Below, in pieces: positions 5,993-13,614 of a DNA stretch of 48,169 nt. Position 1 is the first letter of the stretch, and each line of letters opens with the position of its first letter. Where the stretch lies: positions 1-48,169 of IMG/VR virus record IMGVR_UViG_3300037153_000516; one strand, written 5' to 3'. This DNA is from a virus. Made by a program: the position numbers and the translations under genes. A model generated the notes under the pieces. That model had not been told where the DNA came from, ran no database searches, and saw only the letters and a list, made by a program, of their open reading frames with translations.

Positions 5993-7397
5993 CGAAAACC
6001 AAGACGAATACATGGACTGCGTTCCGGAGCCGCGGATTCTCGAAGGATTGAGAAGCCTCGACATGCCGAACATATACATTTTGGGCGAATTCATGGACAA
6101 CTCGTGGGACTGGGGAAGCACCAAAATCGTCGTATCGTTTGAAGCCAACGCGCTCACCATCGAGGACGACGGAGCGGGGTGCATCGACATGCAGAGGCTG
6201 CTGACGCTTGGCAAGTATCTGGGCGCGGGCCGGACGGGCCGGTTCGGATTGGGCCTCAAACAGGCCAGTTATACGCTTGGGCCGGAACTCCACATTGAAT
6301 CCGCGAGCGGCGATAAGCGCGTCGTCTATGACGTGAACTGGCCAGATTTCACTTGGAGGATGCCGAAGCCCAAACTGGTCGACTGCGCCGGCCCGTCGTT
6401 TATGCGTTTAAGAGTGGGCAACGCAGATGTCAAACGCTTGGCTAAGATGCAAACCACAGACCTACGCGACCGGCTGCGCTTGACGTACTATCCGGCGCTC
6501 AAAGCGGGCCGGTCGATTATTTACGGCGGGCATGCCCTTTCGCCCGTCGATTTCCCCGAGCTTTCGCTGAAATTGAGGCGAACGGACAGTTTCCAAGGAG
6601 GACGTTACAACCTCACCGCCGGATTGTTTCGGTCGCCTCAGAAGACTTGGCCTCACGGATTCAACATAGCTTTTCGGGACCGACTGATGGTCGCCGGAAT
6701 GAAGGACGTCTACGGCGACTACGATCCTCACGGCTTCTTCGCTTACTTGGAGCTGATCGAAGACTCCGATTCCCATTGGAATCTGAACCTCAACAAAAAC
6801 GGAATCGAGAACCAGGTCGATTTAGCGGAGTCGCTTTTCCCCGTAATCGAGCCGCTTCTAAAGCGTGCCCAACAGCGACACGAGGACGTTCATGATCGCG
6901 AATTGATTTCCAAGATCGAGGCGCAATTGAACGCGGCCCTAGGAGGGAGGCCCCGAAAGGCGAAGAGGCAAAGCCCAACAACGAAGGGCAGCGAAAGAAA
7001 GAAGCCAGAGAGGCGAGGCGGCCAGCATCAGCACGCTGCACGAGTGCAATCCGGCAACGGAAACATCTCCACTGATTGCGATGCCGGCACAGGCGGGAAC
7101 TGTACGGGATATCGGATCTCTTTCAATCACGAAGGTCCAGAAATCGCGTCCGTCGATCTAGGTGCTAAGCAAACCTTCGTGCGCTTTTTTGTCCGCCATC
7201 CGGCTGTCTCCCAATGGAGGCGCGGACAAGAGCATCGCGAACTATTCGTCCACGCGTATGGCTTGATACTCGCCAAGCAGCGGATGCATCGACCGGGCCA
7301 GCAGATGGCGCTGGACTATTCCGGCGAAGATCCGTTTCAGGACTACGTCGAAAAGCTCAGCGTCTCGGCCGCCCGGGCTTACGAAAAGGTAGCGTGA
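5985..7397 (+). CDS. GHKL-fold ATPase (Hsp90/MORC/MutL-like)
   Basis: A 470-residue protein with a Bergerat ATP-binding fold. The N box is E35-x2-D38-N39-S40, the G1 box D61-x-G63-x-G65, and the G2 box GRTGRFGLGLK (82-92). After a helical/beta transducer region, N270-K271-N272 could supply the gamma-phosphate-sensing lysine of the S5-like domain. A basic disordered linker (about 320-370) leads to an unrelated C-terminal domain of about 100 residues. ATP probably closes an N-terminal dimer clamp, as in MORC and MutL. It has no His-kinase dimerisation box. It overlaps the ParB-like gene by 8 bp. I infer a two-part DNA-bound complex; the function is unknown. Confidence 0.8.
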   Translation: MHDENQDEYMDCVPEPRILEGLRSLDMPNIYILGEFMDNSWDWGSTKIVVSFEANALTIEDDGAGCIDMQRLLTLGKYLGAGRTGRFGLGLKQASYTLGPELHIESASGDKRVVYDVNWPDFTWRMPKPKLVDCAGPSFMRLRVGNADVKRLAKMQTTDLRDRLRLTYYPALKAGRSIIYGGHALSPVDFPELSLKLRRTDSFQGGRYNLTAGLFRSPQKTWPHGFNIAFRDRLMVAGMKDVYGDYDPHGFFAYLELIEDSDSHWNLNLNKNGIENQVDLAESLFPVIEPLLKRAQQRHEDVHDRELISKIEAQLNAALGGRPRKAKRQSPTTKGSERKKPERRGGQHQHAARVQSGNGNISTDCDAGTGGNCTGYRISFNHEGPEIASVDLGAKQTFVRFFVRHPAVSQWRRGQEHRELFVHAYGLILAKQRMHRPGQQMALDYSGEDPFQDYVEKLSVSAARAYEKVA

Positions 7398-7434
7398 TCG
7401 CAAATGGTTGTTTTTGACGTGATAACATTAAGAC

Positions 7435-7761
7435 ATGACGAAAAAACAATTCGAGGCGGCGATGACTCTGACCTGCAATCGCTGCTTCCACACCTGGCTC
7501 AGGCGGTCTTTCGCGATCCCGCGATATTGCCCGGGCTGCAAGAGCCCCTTCTGGAATCGGGAGCGCGTGCGGGCGCCGGGCGGCGGAAGGCCTAGAAGCG
7601 ATGGGCGAACTGACGCTGCCGGAAGCCGAGGCGATCATCAAGCTCGCGGAGCGGCGAGCGGCGCTCGTCAGGCAAATGCGGGAGGCGCTCGAGCGCAAGG
7701 ACGAGCCCGAAGCGCTCAGGCTGGCGCGGCTGGTCGCGGGAATCGAGGAACAACCCGATGA
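7435..7761 (+). CDS. Zinc-ribbon protein
   Basis: A 108-residue frame whose first 45 residues are convincing: CNRC and CPGC knuckles 15 residues apart (about 14-34) around RRSFAIPRY. After about residue 50 the sequence becomes a Gly/Ala/Arg-rich run typical of a shadow frame, because a second, more protein-like gene (7601-7771) is encoded there in another frame. Either the zinc protein has a disordered tail overprinted by the next gene, or a frameshift removed a nearby stop. It precedes the integrase and its role is unknown. Confidence 0.5.
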   Translation: MTKKQFEAAMTLTCNRCFHTWLRRSFAIPRYCPGCKSPFWNRERVRAPGGGRPRSDGRTDAAGSRGDHQARGAASGARQANAGGARAQGRARSAQAGAAGRGNRGTTR

Positions 7762-7771
7762 AGGCCATTAA
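7601..7771 (+). CDS. Small helical protein overlapping integrase start
   Basis: A 56-residue protein, MGELTLPEAEAIIKLAERRA onwards, with regular amphipathic helical spacing and a charged end. It overlaps the upstream zinc-ribbon frame by 161 bp and the integrase start by 14 bp. Composition favours this frame over the zinc-ribbon frame in this stretch. Position suggests an accessory or directionality protein for the serine integrase, but no excisionase motif can be seen. Confidence 0.5.
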   Translation: MGELTLPEAEAIIKLAERRAALVRQMREALERKDEPEALRLARLVAGIEEQPDEGH

Positions 7772-9425
7772 ACTTATTCGCGTTTCGACTCCCGGCCAGG
7801 CCGCCGACGACCGCTGGGGCATCGCGCGCCAGGAAGATCAATGCGCGGCCGGCCAGAGATCCCACAAGCTCGAAATCGTGCGGACGGCGAAGGTGCAGGA
7901 GAGCGGAAAATTCATCCTGGAGGACGCCGACTTCCAGGCCATCGTGCGCGACCTGGAGGCTGGCGTCGCCGACGGCGTGCTGGTCGCCGAGCAATCGCGG
8001 CTGGTGCGTCCGGAGTCATTCGACCTCTTCCCGGTCTTCGGGCTGTTCCAGAAACTGCGCAAAATGATCTGGACGCCTACGGCCGCCATCGACGCCACCA
8101 CTCCCGAAGGCGCCATGCTCCTGGGCATCACCGGACTGATGGACGGTCTCGAACTGGGCAAGATGAAAGCCCGCATGCTCGGCGCGCGAGAGAGCCTGCG
8201 AAAGGCCGGCTTTGCTGGAAGCGGCGGCCGCTCGCTATCGCGCGGCGTCCTCTACGCCAAGCTGAAGGGCCAACGCGGAGGCGTGTGGAGCTACGACCCC
8301 GACTACGCCCCGCGCGTCAGAGAGGCGTTTCGGATGCTGCTCGAAGAAGATGCAACCTACGAGCGCCTCGCGGTGACGCTCGACTCCTCCGTGGCGGGCG
8401 CTCAGCTATGCCTGCGGAACCCCATCTGGATCGGCTACCGCCGCCGCAAAGTCGAGCGGCTTACCGCTCCGGTCCGCGTCGTCGAGAAAAGGCGCGCGCC
8501 GCTCAAGGAGGGCCAGAAGGTGCGCCGCTACCGTCCGCCGCGGCCGCTCGCGGAGCCGGAAGACGTCGCCACCAATCTGGTTTCGGAACCGCTCGTTTCG
8601 CGCGAACTGTTCGAGCAAGCGCAGCGCATCATGGATCTCCGCATGACGCGCTACAAACGAAACAAACGCTCGGCGAACACCCTGATCCCCGGCCCGATGA
8701 TCCGCTGCGCCTGCGGCGACGGCCACTATTACAAGAGGGACAAGAAGCGCGGCTACGACCGGATCTACTGCGCGAGCCGCCACCCGGCCACCAAGCGCCG
8801 CCGCACGAAGGCCGCCCGCAGCCAACCGGCGCCCAAAGCCTGCACCGCGTCGTCCTTCCGCAGCGACCACTTCTACCGAGCGATCGAAGAGATGTTCGCT
8901 CGCGGACTCACCGCGGAGTTGCTGCTCGAGATCCTGCGGCGCGGCCAGTGCGCCAACAAGAAGGCGCCGGCCAAGGCGCGCGCGATCGACGCCGAGCTGG
9001 CCGCGCTCGATAAGGCGCTCGCCAAAGGCCTGCGGCAGTATGCGCTCGACAAGATCCCCGAGGAGATGTGGAACGACCTTCGCGAGGAACTCGAGGGCAA
9101 GCGCCAGGCTCTGCTGGCCGACCGTCCCGCCGCCGTCGTCGTGATGTATGATGCGGCAGTGCTCGCGAAAAAAATCGCCGCGACATTCGCCGAGTACGGT
9201 AGCCTGGCGCGCGCCGACAAATGCGAACTGCTGCGCAACACGGTGAAGGAAATTCACGTCGGCCGCGACGCCGAGATCCTCTCGGTCCGCGTCTCGGGAG
9301 GCTTTCTAAAAGGCCTGGAAGGGTGGACTAACTCTGAAAGACGCCTTCAAACGTCTTCCCAATTTAGCCCACAAGACCTAACAATTCAATTCCCCGTTCC
9401 GATCAAAGTCAGGGCCGCCGCATGA
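7758..9425 (+). CDS. int: Large serine recombinase (integrase)
   Basis: A 555-residue site-specific recombinase that would integrate the phage circle through a covalent phosphoserine intermediate. The catalytic domain opens with LIRVSTPGQ (nucleophile Ser10). A resolvase-type core follows, with AEQSRLVRPE and the long helix GLMDGLELGKMKARMLGARE. The recombinase domain spans about 165-310, a zinc ribbon with CACG and later Cys residues about 315-375, and a coiled-coil region about 390-460, which is the order of large serine integrases. Length fits the family. It sits within the early operon, not next to an obvious attachment site. It shows the phage is temperate or descends from one. Confidence 0.9.
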   Translation: MKAIKLIRVSTPGQAADDRWGIARQEDQCAAGQRSHKLEIVRTAKVQESGKFILEDADFQAIVRDLEAGVADGVLVAEQSRLVRPESFDLFPVFGLFQKLRKMIWTPTAAIDATTPEGAMLLGITGLMDGLELGKMKARMLGARESLRKAGFAGSGGRSLSRGVLYAKLKGQRGGVWSYDPDYAPRVREAFRMLLEEDATYERLAVTLDSSVAGAQLCLRNPIWIGYRRRKVERLTAPVRVVEKRRAPLKEGQKVRRYRPPRPLAEPEDVATNLVSEPLVSRELFEQAQRIMDLRMTRYKRNKRSANTLIPGPMIRCACGDGHYYKRDKKRGYDRIYCASRHPATKRRRTKAARSQPAPKACTASSFRSDHFYRAIEEMFARGLTAELLLEILRRGQCANKKAPAKARAIDAELAALDKALAKGLRQYALDKIPEEMWNDLREELEGKRQALLADRPAAVVVMYDAAVLAKKIAATFAEYGSLARADKCELLRNTVKEIHVGRDAEILSVRVSGGFLKGLEGWTNSERRLQTSSQFSPQDLTIQFPVPIKVRAAA

Positions 9426-9507
9426 GCGGCCCTCTTCCGCCTTTCCAAATCGCCTGTGGCCTTCTCTTTCGCCGCAGCGCTGCGCTGCCGGAAATGGAGC
9501 GCAAACC

Positions 9508-10200
9508 ATGAGCGCCGCGCTCGTTCCTCATCCCCATATCGATACGGCGCACGCGGAGCTCCCCGCCAAGTACCAAGCCGCGAAAAGCGCTATCGCCATT
9601 TGCGAGCGGATCGATGAATGCCAGGACTGGGCTGACAAAGCGGCCGCGCTCGCCAGCTATGCCAAACAAGCGAAGGACGACGAGCTGGTGCGGATGGCGA
9701 CGCGCATCCAACTGCGAGCGGTGCGGCGCTGCGGGGAGCTCCTGAAGGCGATCGCGCCAGGGAAACCAGGACCGAAGGAAATCTGTACCGGCAGCGGTAT
9801 AGATTTATCCCGTACTCAAGCTGCCGCCGACGCTGGCCTCTCGAAGCGCCAGAAGGACACCGCGCTGCGGGTGGCCGCGATCCCCGAAGAGGAGTTTGAG
9901 TTGACGGTCGAATCGGCCAGTCCGACCGTCACCGAGATGGCCGAGCGCGGCACGCGCAAAGCGCCGATCATCGATCTACTCGAACATCGAGATCCCAAAG
10001 AATTCCAAGCCGCGACGTATTTCCAGGGCTCGATGAGCGATCTCGCTCAATGGCTCCGCAGCGTCGATCCCGCGGCGGTGATGCGCGGATCGCGCCCTAA
10101 CGAACTTCCACGCTTAATGCTCGAAATTGCAGTGATCGAAGGCTGGCTTTCCCAATTCAAGGAGGCGGTGAATGCTTTCTCAGAAAGAACTGCTCGATGA
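9508..10200 (+). CDS. Conserved phage hypothetical protein (helical)
   Basis: A 230-residue, mainly helical protein. Residues about 40-90 (ADKAAALASYAKQAKDDEL, then RIQLRAVRRCGELLKAI) match a family of conserved hypotheticals in proteobacterial prophages and integrative elements, often near replication or ParB genes. Residues about 110-150 (SRTQAAADAGLSKRQKDTAL) resemble a helix-turn-helix, so DNA binding is likely. The start lies 83 bp after the integrase. It overlaps the next gene by 29 bp, which has its own AAGGAGG site. Confidence 0.7.
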   Translation: MSAALVPHPHIDTAHAELPAKYQAAKSAIAICERIDECQDWADKAAALASYAKQAKDDELVRMATRIQLRAVRRCGELLKAIAPGKPGPKEICTGSGIDLSRTQAAADAGLSKRQKDTALRVAAIPEEEFELTVESASPTVTEMAERGTRKAPIIDLLEHRDPKEFQAATYFQGSMSDLAQWLRSVDPAAVMRGSRPNELPRLMLEIAVIEGWLSQFKEAVNAFSERTAR

Positions 10201-10606
10201 AATATCCGACATCGTAATCAAGCGCATCGATGAAGGCCTGACCACGGAATCGATCCATCTCGCAGAACAGATCATCGGCCTTCACCCGATCCCCGGGGGT
10301 CCTGGAGATGGCGATTTCTATGAGCTCTGCGCCTATCAACACGTTCGGCTTTCCATTCGGATGGTCCTGCGGGATTACAAGCTGGTCAGCGAGAAACCGG
10401 ATCCTCAGTTAGTTTTACCGGGCTTTTCTTATGTCCAGAAGGCCTATGCGGTTGAACGCGACGAGGAGCCCTGCATTATCCCGATTTCCAAAATGTCACG
10501 CGAGCAATTGCTCGCCAAGGAAAGCGAACTCAAACAAATGGCCGACGGCTGTCGTAAACACGCGGCCGAGCTGAAGCGGTTTCGTCTTGACAAATTCGGC
10601 TTTTGA
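10172..10606 (+). CDS. Conserved phage hypothetical protein
   Basis: A 144-residue protein with the conserved layout LVLPGFSYVQKAYAVERD...PISKMSREQLLAKESELKQM ending in a C-terminal helix with AELKRFR. This pattern recurs in temperate phages of Rhizobiales-type hosts. The role is unknown. A strong AAGGAGG site at 10159-10165 lies inside the preceding gene and sets the ATG at 10172. No catalytic motif or membrane segment is visible. Confidence 0.65.
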   Translation: MLSQKELLDEISDIVIKRIDEGLTTESIHLAEQIIGLHPIPGGPGDGDFYELCAYQHVRLSIRMVLRDYKLVSEKPDPQLVLPGFSYVQKAYAVERDEEPCIIPISKMSREQLLAKESELKQMADGCRKHAAELKRFRLDKFGF

Positions 10607-10616
10607 AAAGGAGCGC

Positions 10617-11132
10617 ATGAGTCGCAACTTGACCATCAGCTTCGCCACGCCGCTCACCGTGATTCACGAGCAGGCGCGGCCCTCTTACCGGGCGGTGTTC
10701 GCGATCGAAATAAATAATCTGCAATTCAAAGGAGAAAACATGGACGGCACAATGCAAGCAGGCACCCTGGCTACTCTCTCGGTGGCCTGGACGGACAAAG
10801 GCGGCAATCCCGCGAAAGTGGATGGGCCGACGACGTGGCAATCGAGCGACGACACCATCGTGACGGTCACGCCTTCGACCGGAAACCCGCTGATCGCCAA
10901 TCTCAATGCGCCGGGCCCCATCGGCACGGTGCAGATTCACGCCACGGCGGACGCCGATATGGGCTCGGGCGTCCAGACTGTAACCGCGACGTCGAACATC
11001 ACCGTGATCAGCGGCCAGGCCGTGGCCGGCGAGATCACCTTCACGCAGTCGCCGCAGCAGAAGCCGCCCATCGGTCCCGGGCCCAACCCGCCGGCCAAGG
11101 GCGGCCAGGCGACGCCGCCGGCGAAGAAGTAG
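10617..11132 (+). CDS. Ig-like (BIG2-type) domain protein, two possible starts
   Basis: A 171-residue protein if started at 10617, or 130 residues if started at 10740. Both ATGs are in frame and each has a strong site (AAAAGGAG at 10607-10612 region and AAAGGAGAAAA before 10740). Residues about 45-140 look like one bacterial Ig-like beta sandwich: LATLSVAWTDKGGNPAK, then a TWQSSDDTIVTVTP segment. The tail is Pro/Gly-rich. No signal peptide is seen. Such domains usually decorate virions or bind surfaces, yet it lies in the early region, next to a small two-helix membrane protein. Confidence 0.7.
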   Translation: MSRNLTISFATPLTVIHEQARPSYRAVFAIEINNLQFKGENMDGTMQAGTLATLSVAWTDKGGNPAKVDGPTTWQSSDDTIVTVTPSTGNPLIANLNAPGPIGTVQIHATADADMGSGVQTVTATSNITVISGQAVAGEITFTQSPQQKPPIGPGPNPPAKGGQATPPAKK

Positions 11133-11134
11133 CC

Positions 11135-11284
11135 ATGCCGGGCATTTCCATGGTCCTGATCGCGCTCGGCGCGCTGTGCTTCGGCTTTGCGACCTTCGGC
11201 GTCAACGGCTCGCCGCGCCTCAATATCCTGGCGCTCGGTCTGTTCTTCCTGGCTGTCGCAGGCCTCGTCTCGCGCGTCCCATGA
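11135..11284 (+). CDS. Small two-helix membrane protein
   Basis: A 49-residue hydrophobic protein with two membrane segments (about residues 4-22 and 29-46) joined by a short polar turn, NGSPRLN. It starts two bases after the Ig-like gene and overlaps the next start by 4 bp. Size and hairpin topology fit a small holin or pinholin, but it lies in the early operon, far from the late genes, and no lysin is adjacent. Membrane location is clear; the role is not. Confidence 0.6.
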   Translation: MPGISMVLIALGALCFGFATFGVNGSPRLNILALGLFFLAVAGLVSRVP

Positions 11285-11622
11285 CCTGCGGCAGGTGCGG
11301 CGCGCAGTTTGACGGCCTCGCCTGCCCGGGCTGCACTTGGAGAGCGAGCGCCGCGGCCATGCTCGAGCGCCAGCGGGCGTTCCTGCCGGAAGTGTTGACC
11401 AACGCGCGGCCGCTCAAGCTGGCCAAGCGCCGGCGCTGCCAGCTCTATCACATCCAGCTTTTCGGGGATCCCGTCCGCGCCTGGTGCGGCGGCGAGCTCC
11501 AGCACGTCGTCCAGAAATCCGACTGGACCTACGCGCAGCTGAACCCGCAACACGTCTGCGGCGGCTGCCTGAAGGCTCTCGCGGCGCTGGTGTCGATCGC
11601 GGCCCATCAGAGCGCGTTATGA
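11281..11622 (+). CDS. Zinc-ribbon phage protein
   Basis: A 113-residue protein with an N-terminal CGRC...CPGC ribbon (about residues 3-18), a basic middle (KLAKRRRCQLYHI) and a second Cys pair near the end, CGGCLK (about 98-103), with Cys72 in AWCGGEL. Four to six ligands could hold two zinc ions. It overlaps its neighbours by 4 bp on both sides. It precedes a nuclease gene and probably acts on nucleic acid, an inference from composition. Confidence 0.6.
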   Translation: MTCGRCGAQFDGLACPGCTWRASAAAMLERQRAFLPEVLTNARPLKLAKRRRCQLYHIQLFGDPVRAWCGGELQHVVQKSDWTYAQLNPQHVCGGCLKALAALVSIAAHQSAL

Positions 11623-12008
11623 CCGGCTTCCGCCTGCGGTCTGAGAAACCCTATCGCCCGAAAGAGAACGAGCTCGCCGAGGACGTGTGCGCATTCCTGC
11701 TGCGCCGCGGCTGGTATCCGCTGCGCCAGCCGGCGGGCGTCTATAGAACCCTCGACGGCCGGCGGTGCGTCACCGTCGGCTTCAAAGGCCTGCCCGACTA
11801 CGTGGTGATGCATTCGTTTTATCCGGCGTTTTTCATCGAGACCAAGCGGCCTGGCGAATCTCCGACCGACGTCCAGCAGCGTCGCGCCTGGGAGTTGCGC
11901 GTGGCCTACAAGCTCGCGGTGACGACGGCCGATTCCGTCGAAGGCCTGCGCCTCTGGCTCGAGGAACATGAACGCCACGCGCGGGTGAGGTGGAGAGAAA
12001 GACTCTGA
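11619..12008 (+). CDS. VRR-NUC / PD-(D/E)xK nuclease
   Basis: A 129-residue stand-alone nuclease of the VRR-NUC type. E18 lies in the first helix (ENELAEDV), D60 in the GLPDYV turn, and E74-x-K76 in FIETKRPG, followed by Q86-Q87 and a C-terminal helix, the order of PD-(D/E)xK folds. Stand-alone phage members cut branched DNA such as Holliday junctions or flaps. Together with ERF and YqaJ it completes a recombination set, and may resolve branches before packaging. It overlaps the zinc protein by 4 bp. Confidence 0.85.
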   Translation: MTGFRLRSEKPYRPKENELAEDVCAFLLRRGWYPLRQPAGVYRTLDGRRCVTVGFKGLPDYVVMHSFYPAFFIETKRPGESPTDVQQRRAWELRVAYKLAVTTADSVEGLRLWLEEHERHARVRWRERL

Positions 12009-12014
12009 AAAACG

Positions 12015-12050
12015 GGGCGGGTTACGGGCATCTCCGGCCAAAACCCGCCC
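12015..12050 (+). promoter_or_regulatory. Hairpin in leader of replication gene
   Basis: Perfect 9-bp arms GGGCGGGTT (12015-12023) and AACCCGCCC (12042-12050) enclose 18 bases in the 61-bp gap before the initiator gene. No T-tract follows, so it is not a standard terminator. It may control initiator translation or transcript stability. Confidence 0.45.
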
Positions 12051-12069
12051 GATTCCCAAGAAGGTACTT

Positions 12070-12942
12070 ATGTCACTTTCATCTTACGCGAAATTTTATG
12101 ACGTGCTGATGAGTTCCCGCGCGCTGCCGGCGAGCGCAAAGCTGGTTTTGACCGCCCTCGTTAATTTCAGCCGACTCGGAAACCGCAATCCCAAAGTAGA
12201 AACGCTCGCTCTGAAGACCGGACAGACGCTTCGCACCACCGAGCGCGCTCTCCAAGCGCTTCGCGAACTGAAACTCATCACGACGACTTGGGGCCAGCGC
12301 CAGAGTAGTTACGAAATTACCCCGCTCGAGAGCTGGCCCTATCTCCTGAACCGCCAAAGTGGCGGAACAGGATCTGGTTTCTGTTCCGCCAATATGGCGG
12401 ATCTGAACCGCCAAAGTGGCGGAACAGAACCTTCCGCATCCTTATTACTTAAAAGAACTATTAAAAGAAGGGGTTTTCAAGAGAGATTTAGAGATAACTA
12501 TTCGCGCGCGCGCGAGGCCGCCCAGAAAAGCACTCTCTCGCCTCCCTTGCCTGCGCCCGCTCCCGATCCGCCGCCGACCATCCCCTGGCTCGATCCGCTG
12601 ATGGCCCAGATGGGGGATATCTACCGCCGCGCAGGCCTGCCGATCGCCGCCAAGCAGGACCAACTTATCCGTCAGCTCATCATCGGCCTCGAGGAGCACA
12701 CGCGCTCACGCGTTCCCGAACGCCTGCCTCGTTACTGCATGTGGGCTCTCGCCGTCGGGCGCTGGCCTTCCGCCGCCAAAACCAAAGCTCTCGTCAACGT
12801 GCTCCGCGACGGTGACTGGGATGTTGAACTCGCCGTACGGAGTTTACCTCCCGCCTCGGCGGACTCTCCCCGCGCGGCCGTCGTGGCGGCGGCCGAACAC
12901 CGATTCATGGAAAGGCAAAAAAGCAAATATGGAGCCTTCTAA
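12070..12942 (+). CDS. Replication initiator-like protein with N-terminal winged HTH
   Basis: A 290-residue protein. Residues 1-85 form a winged helix-turn-helix as in phage replication O-type and Gram-negative plasmid initiators: ASAKLVLTALVNFSR, then TLALKTGQTLRTTERALQAL and a wing at about 72-82. Residues about 93-120 repeat the peptide NRQSGGT twice. This is the protein face of iteron-like DNA repeats, followed by Lys/Arg-rich and Pro-rich linkers, and a helical C-terminal domain from about 175. In lambda, gene O carries the origin iterons inside the same kind of linker. AAGAAGG precedes the ATG. It probably loads the host helicase. Confidence 0.75.
   Translation: MSLSSYAKFYDVLMSSRALPASAKLVLTALVNFSRLGNRNPKVETLALKTGQTLRTTERALQALRELKLITTTWGQRQSSYEITPLESWPYLLNRQSGGTGSGFCSANMADLNRQSGGTEPSASLLLKRTIKRRGFQERFRDNYSRAREAAQKSTLSPPLPAPAPDPPPTIPWLDPLMAQMGDIYRRAGLPIAAKQDQLIRQLIIGLEEHTRSRVPERLPRYCMWALAVGRWPSAAKTKALVNVLRDGDWDVELAVRSLPPASADSPRAAVVAAAEHRFMERQKSKYGAF
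12346..12505. other. Probable replication origin inside initiator gene
   Basis: Two identical 25-bp units (12346-12370 and 12403-12427) and one inverted variant (about 12381-12405) each centre on the dyad CCGCC-N5-GGCGG at 12351-12365, 12386-12400 and 12408-12422. Directly downstream lies an AT-rich stretch, about 12428-12505 (TTATTACTTAAAAG, ATTAAAAGAAG, TTTAGAGATAACTATT), unusual for this GC-rich genome. Iterons followed by an AT-rich unwinding tract within the initiator coding sequence is the arrangement of the lambda origin. Confidence 0.75.
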
Positions 12943-13420
12943 AGTCCGCGAGCTGTGCCGGCAGCTTCTCACCATCCCCCACTATCCGCGCGATGAGCAT
13001 GACCTGGTCATGGAATCAATCCTCGAATTCGCCGACCGGGAAGACGGCCTCGCCTGGCTCGTCAAAGCCGCAAAAATCGCCATGACGAAAGCCAACGGCG
13101 GCTGGGCCGGCGAGGGCGAGCTGCGCGGCCTGTGGTGCACCCGCTTCAAGCCAGCTGACCGCGTCGAAGCCGATTGCACCCTGCCCGGTCATACGCCTAA
13201 CGAAATCGAAAGCGCAAACGTCCGCGCCCACAACGCACTGCTTCAATCCGAACGCAAAGCTCCACGCCTCAGTCCCGCTCAGCCTAGAAAGGCTTTGGCA
13301 GCGCCACAACCTTCCCCAGCCGGACCGCTTGGCGATCTTATCACCGGCACTGCCGGCGCGAAAAAACTCGAAGCTGAAGACAATTACGAACCGCCTGACT
13401 GGCTGAAGGACCTCGCATGA
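12929..13420 (+). CDS. Conserved hypothetical protein after initiator
   Basis: A 163-residue protein. The N-terminal 75 residues are helical, followed by the conserved turn GELRGLWCTRFKPADRVEAD and a Pro/Ala-rich linker with an acidic end (PPDWLKDL). The same layout is known from hypothetical proteins downstream of phage initiators. The position is that of a helicase loader (lambda P), but no Walker A motif is present. The start at 12929 overlaps the initiator by 14 bp. The true role is unknown. Confidence 0.65.
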   Translation: MEPSKVRELCRQLLTIPHYPRDEHDLVMESILEFADREDGLAWLVKAAKIAMTKANGGWAGEGELRGLWCTRFKPADRVEADCTLPGHTPNEIESANVRAHNALLQSERKAPRLSPAQPRKALAAPQPSPAGPLGDLITGTAGAKKLEAEDNYEPPDWLKDLA

Positions 13421-13614
13421 ACGAACGACGCGATGACGTTCCGCCGGCCAACCCGAACGCGACCGGCGTGTGGCGCCGCGGCCTATATCCCAAGCTCGAC
13501 CGGCATCTCGACTTGATGCAGCTCTACGCCAAGATGAAAGGCAAACTACCCGAAATTCTCATGAAGGAACTCCTGCAGCTGCAAGCCGAATTGCATGAAG
13601 AAAATACGCGATAA
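13417..13614 (+). CDS. Small helical hypothetical protein
   Basis: A 65-residue protein with a disordered start and a long helix from about residue 25 (LDRHLDLMQLYAKMKGKLPE and on, to the C-terminus). It overlaps the previous gene by 4 bp and the next by 20 bp. No motif is recognised. Confidence 0.55.
   Translation: MNERRDDVPPANPNATGVWRRGLYPKLDRHLDLMQLYAKMKGKLPEILMKELLQLQAELHEENTR

Noticed and set aside
7758-9425. Integrase as a transposon-borne recombinase
   Set aside because: No terminal repeats or other transposon genes flank it; size and domain order fit a phage integrase within the operon.
9426-9507. Possible attP next to the integrase
   Set aside because: The 82-bp gap after the integrase has only a short GC palindrome and no clear crossover core; attP cannot be located without the host site.
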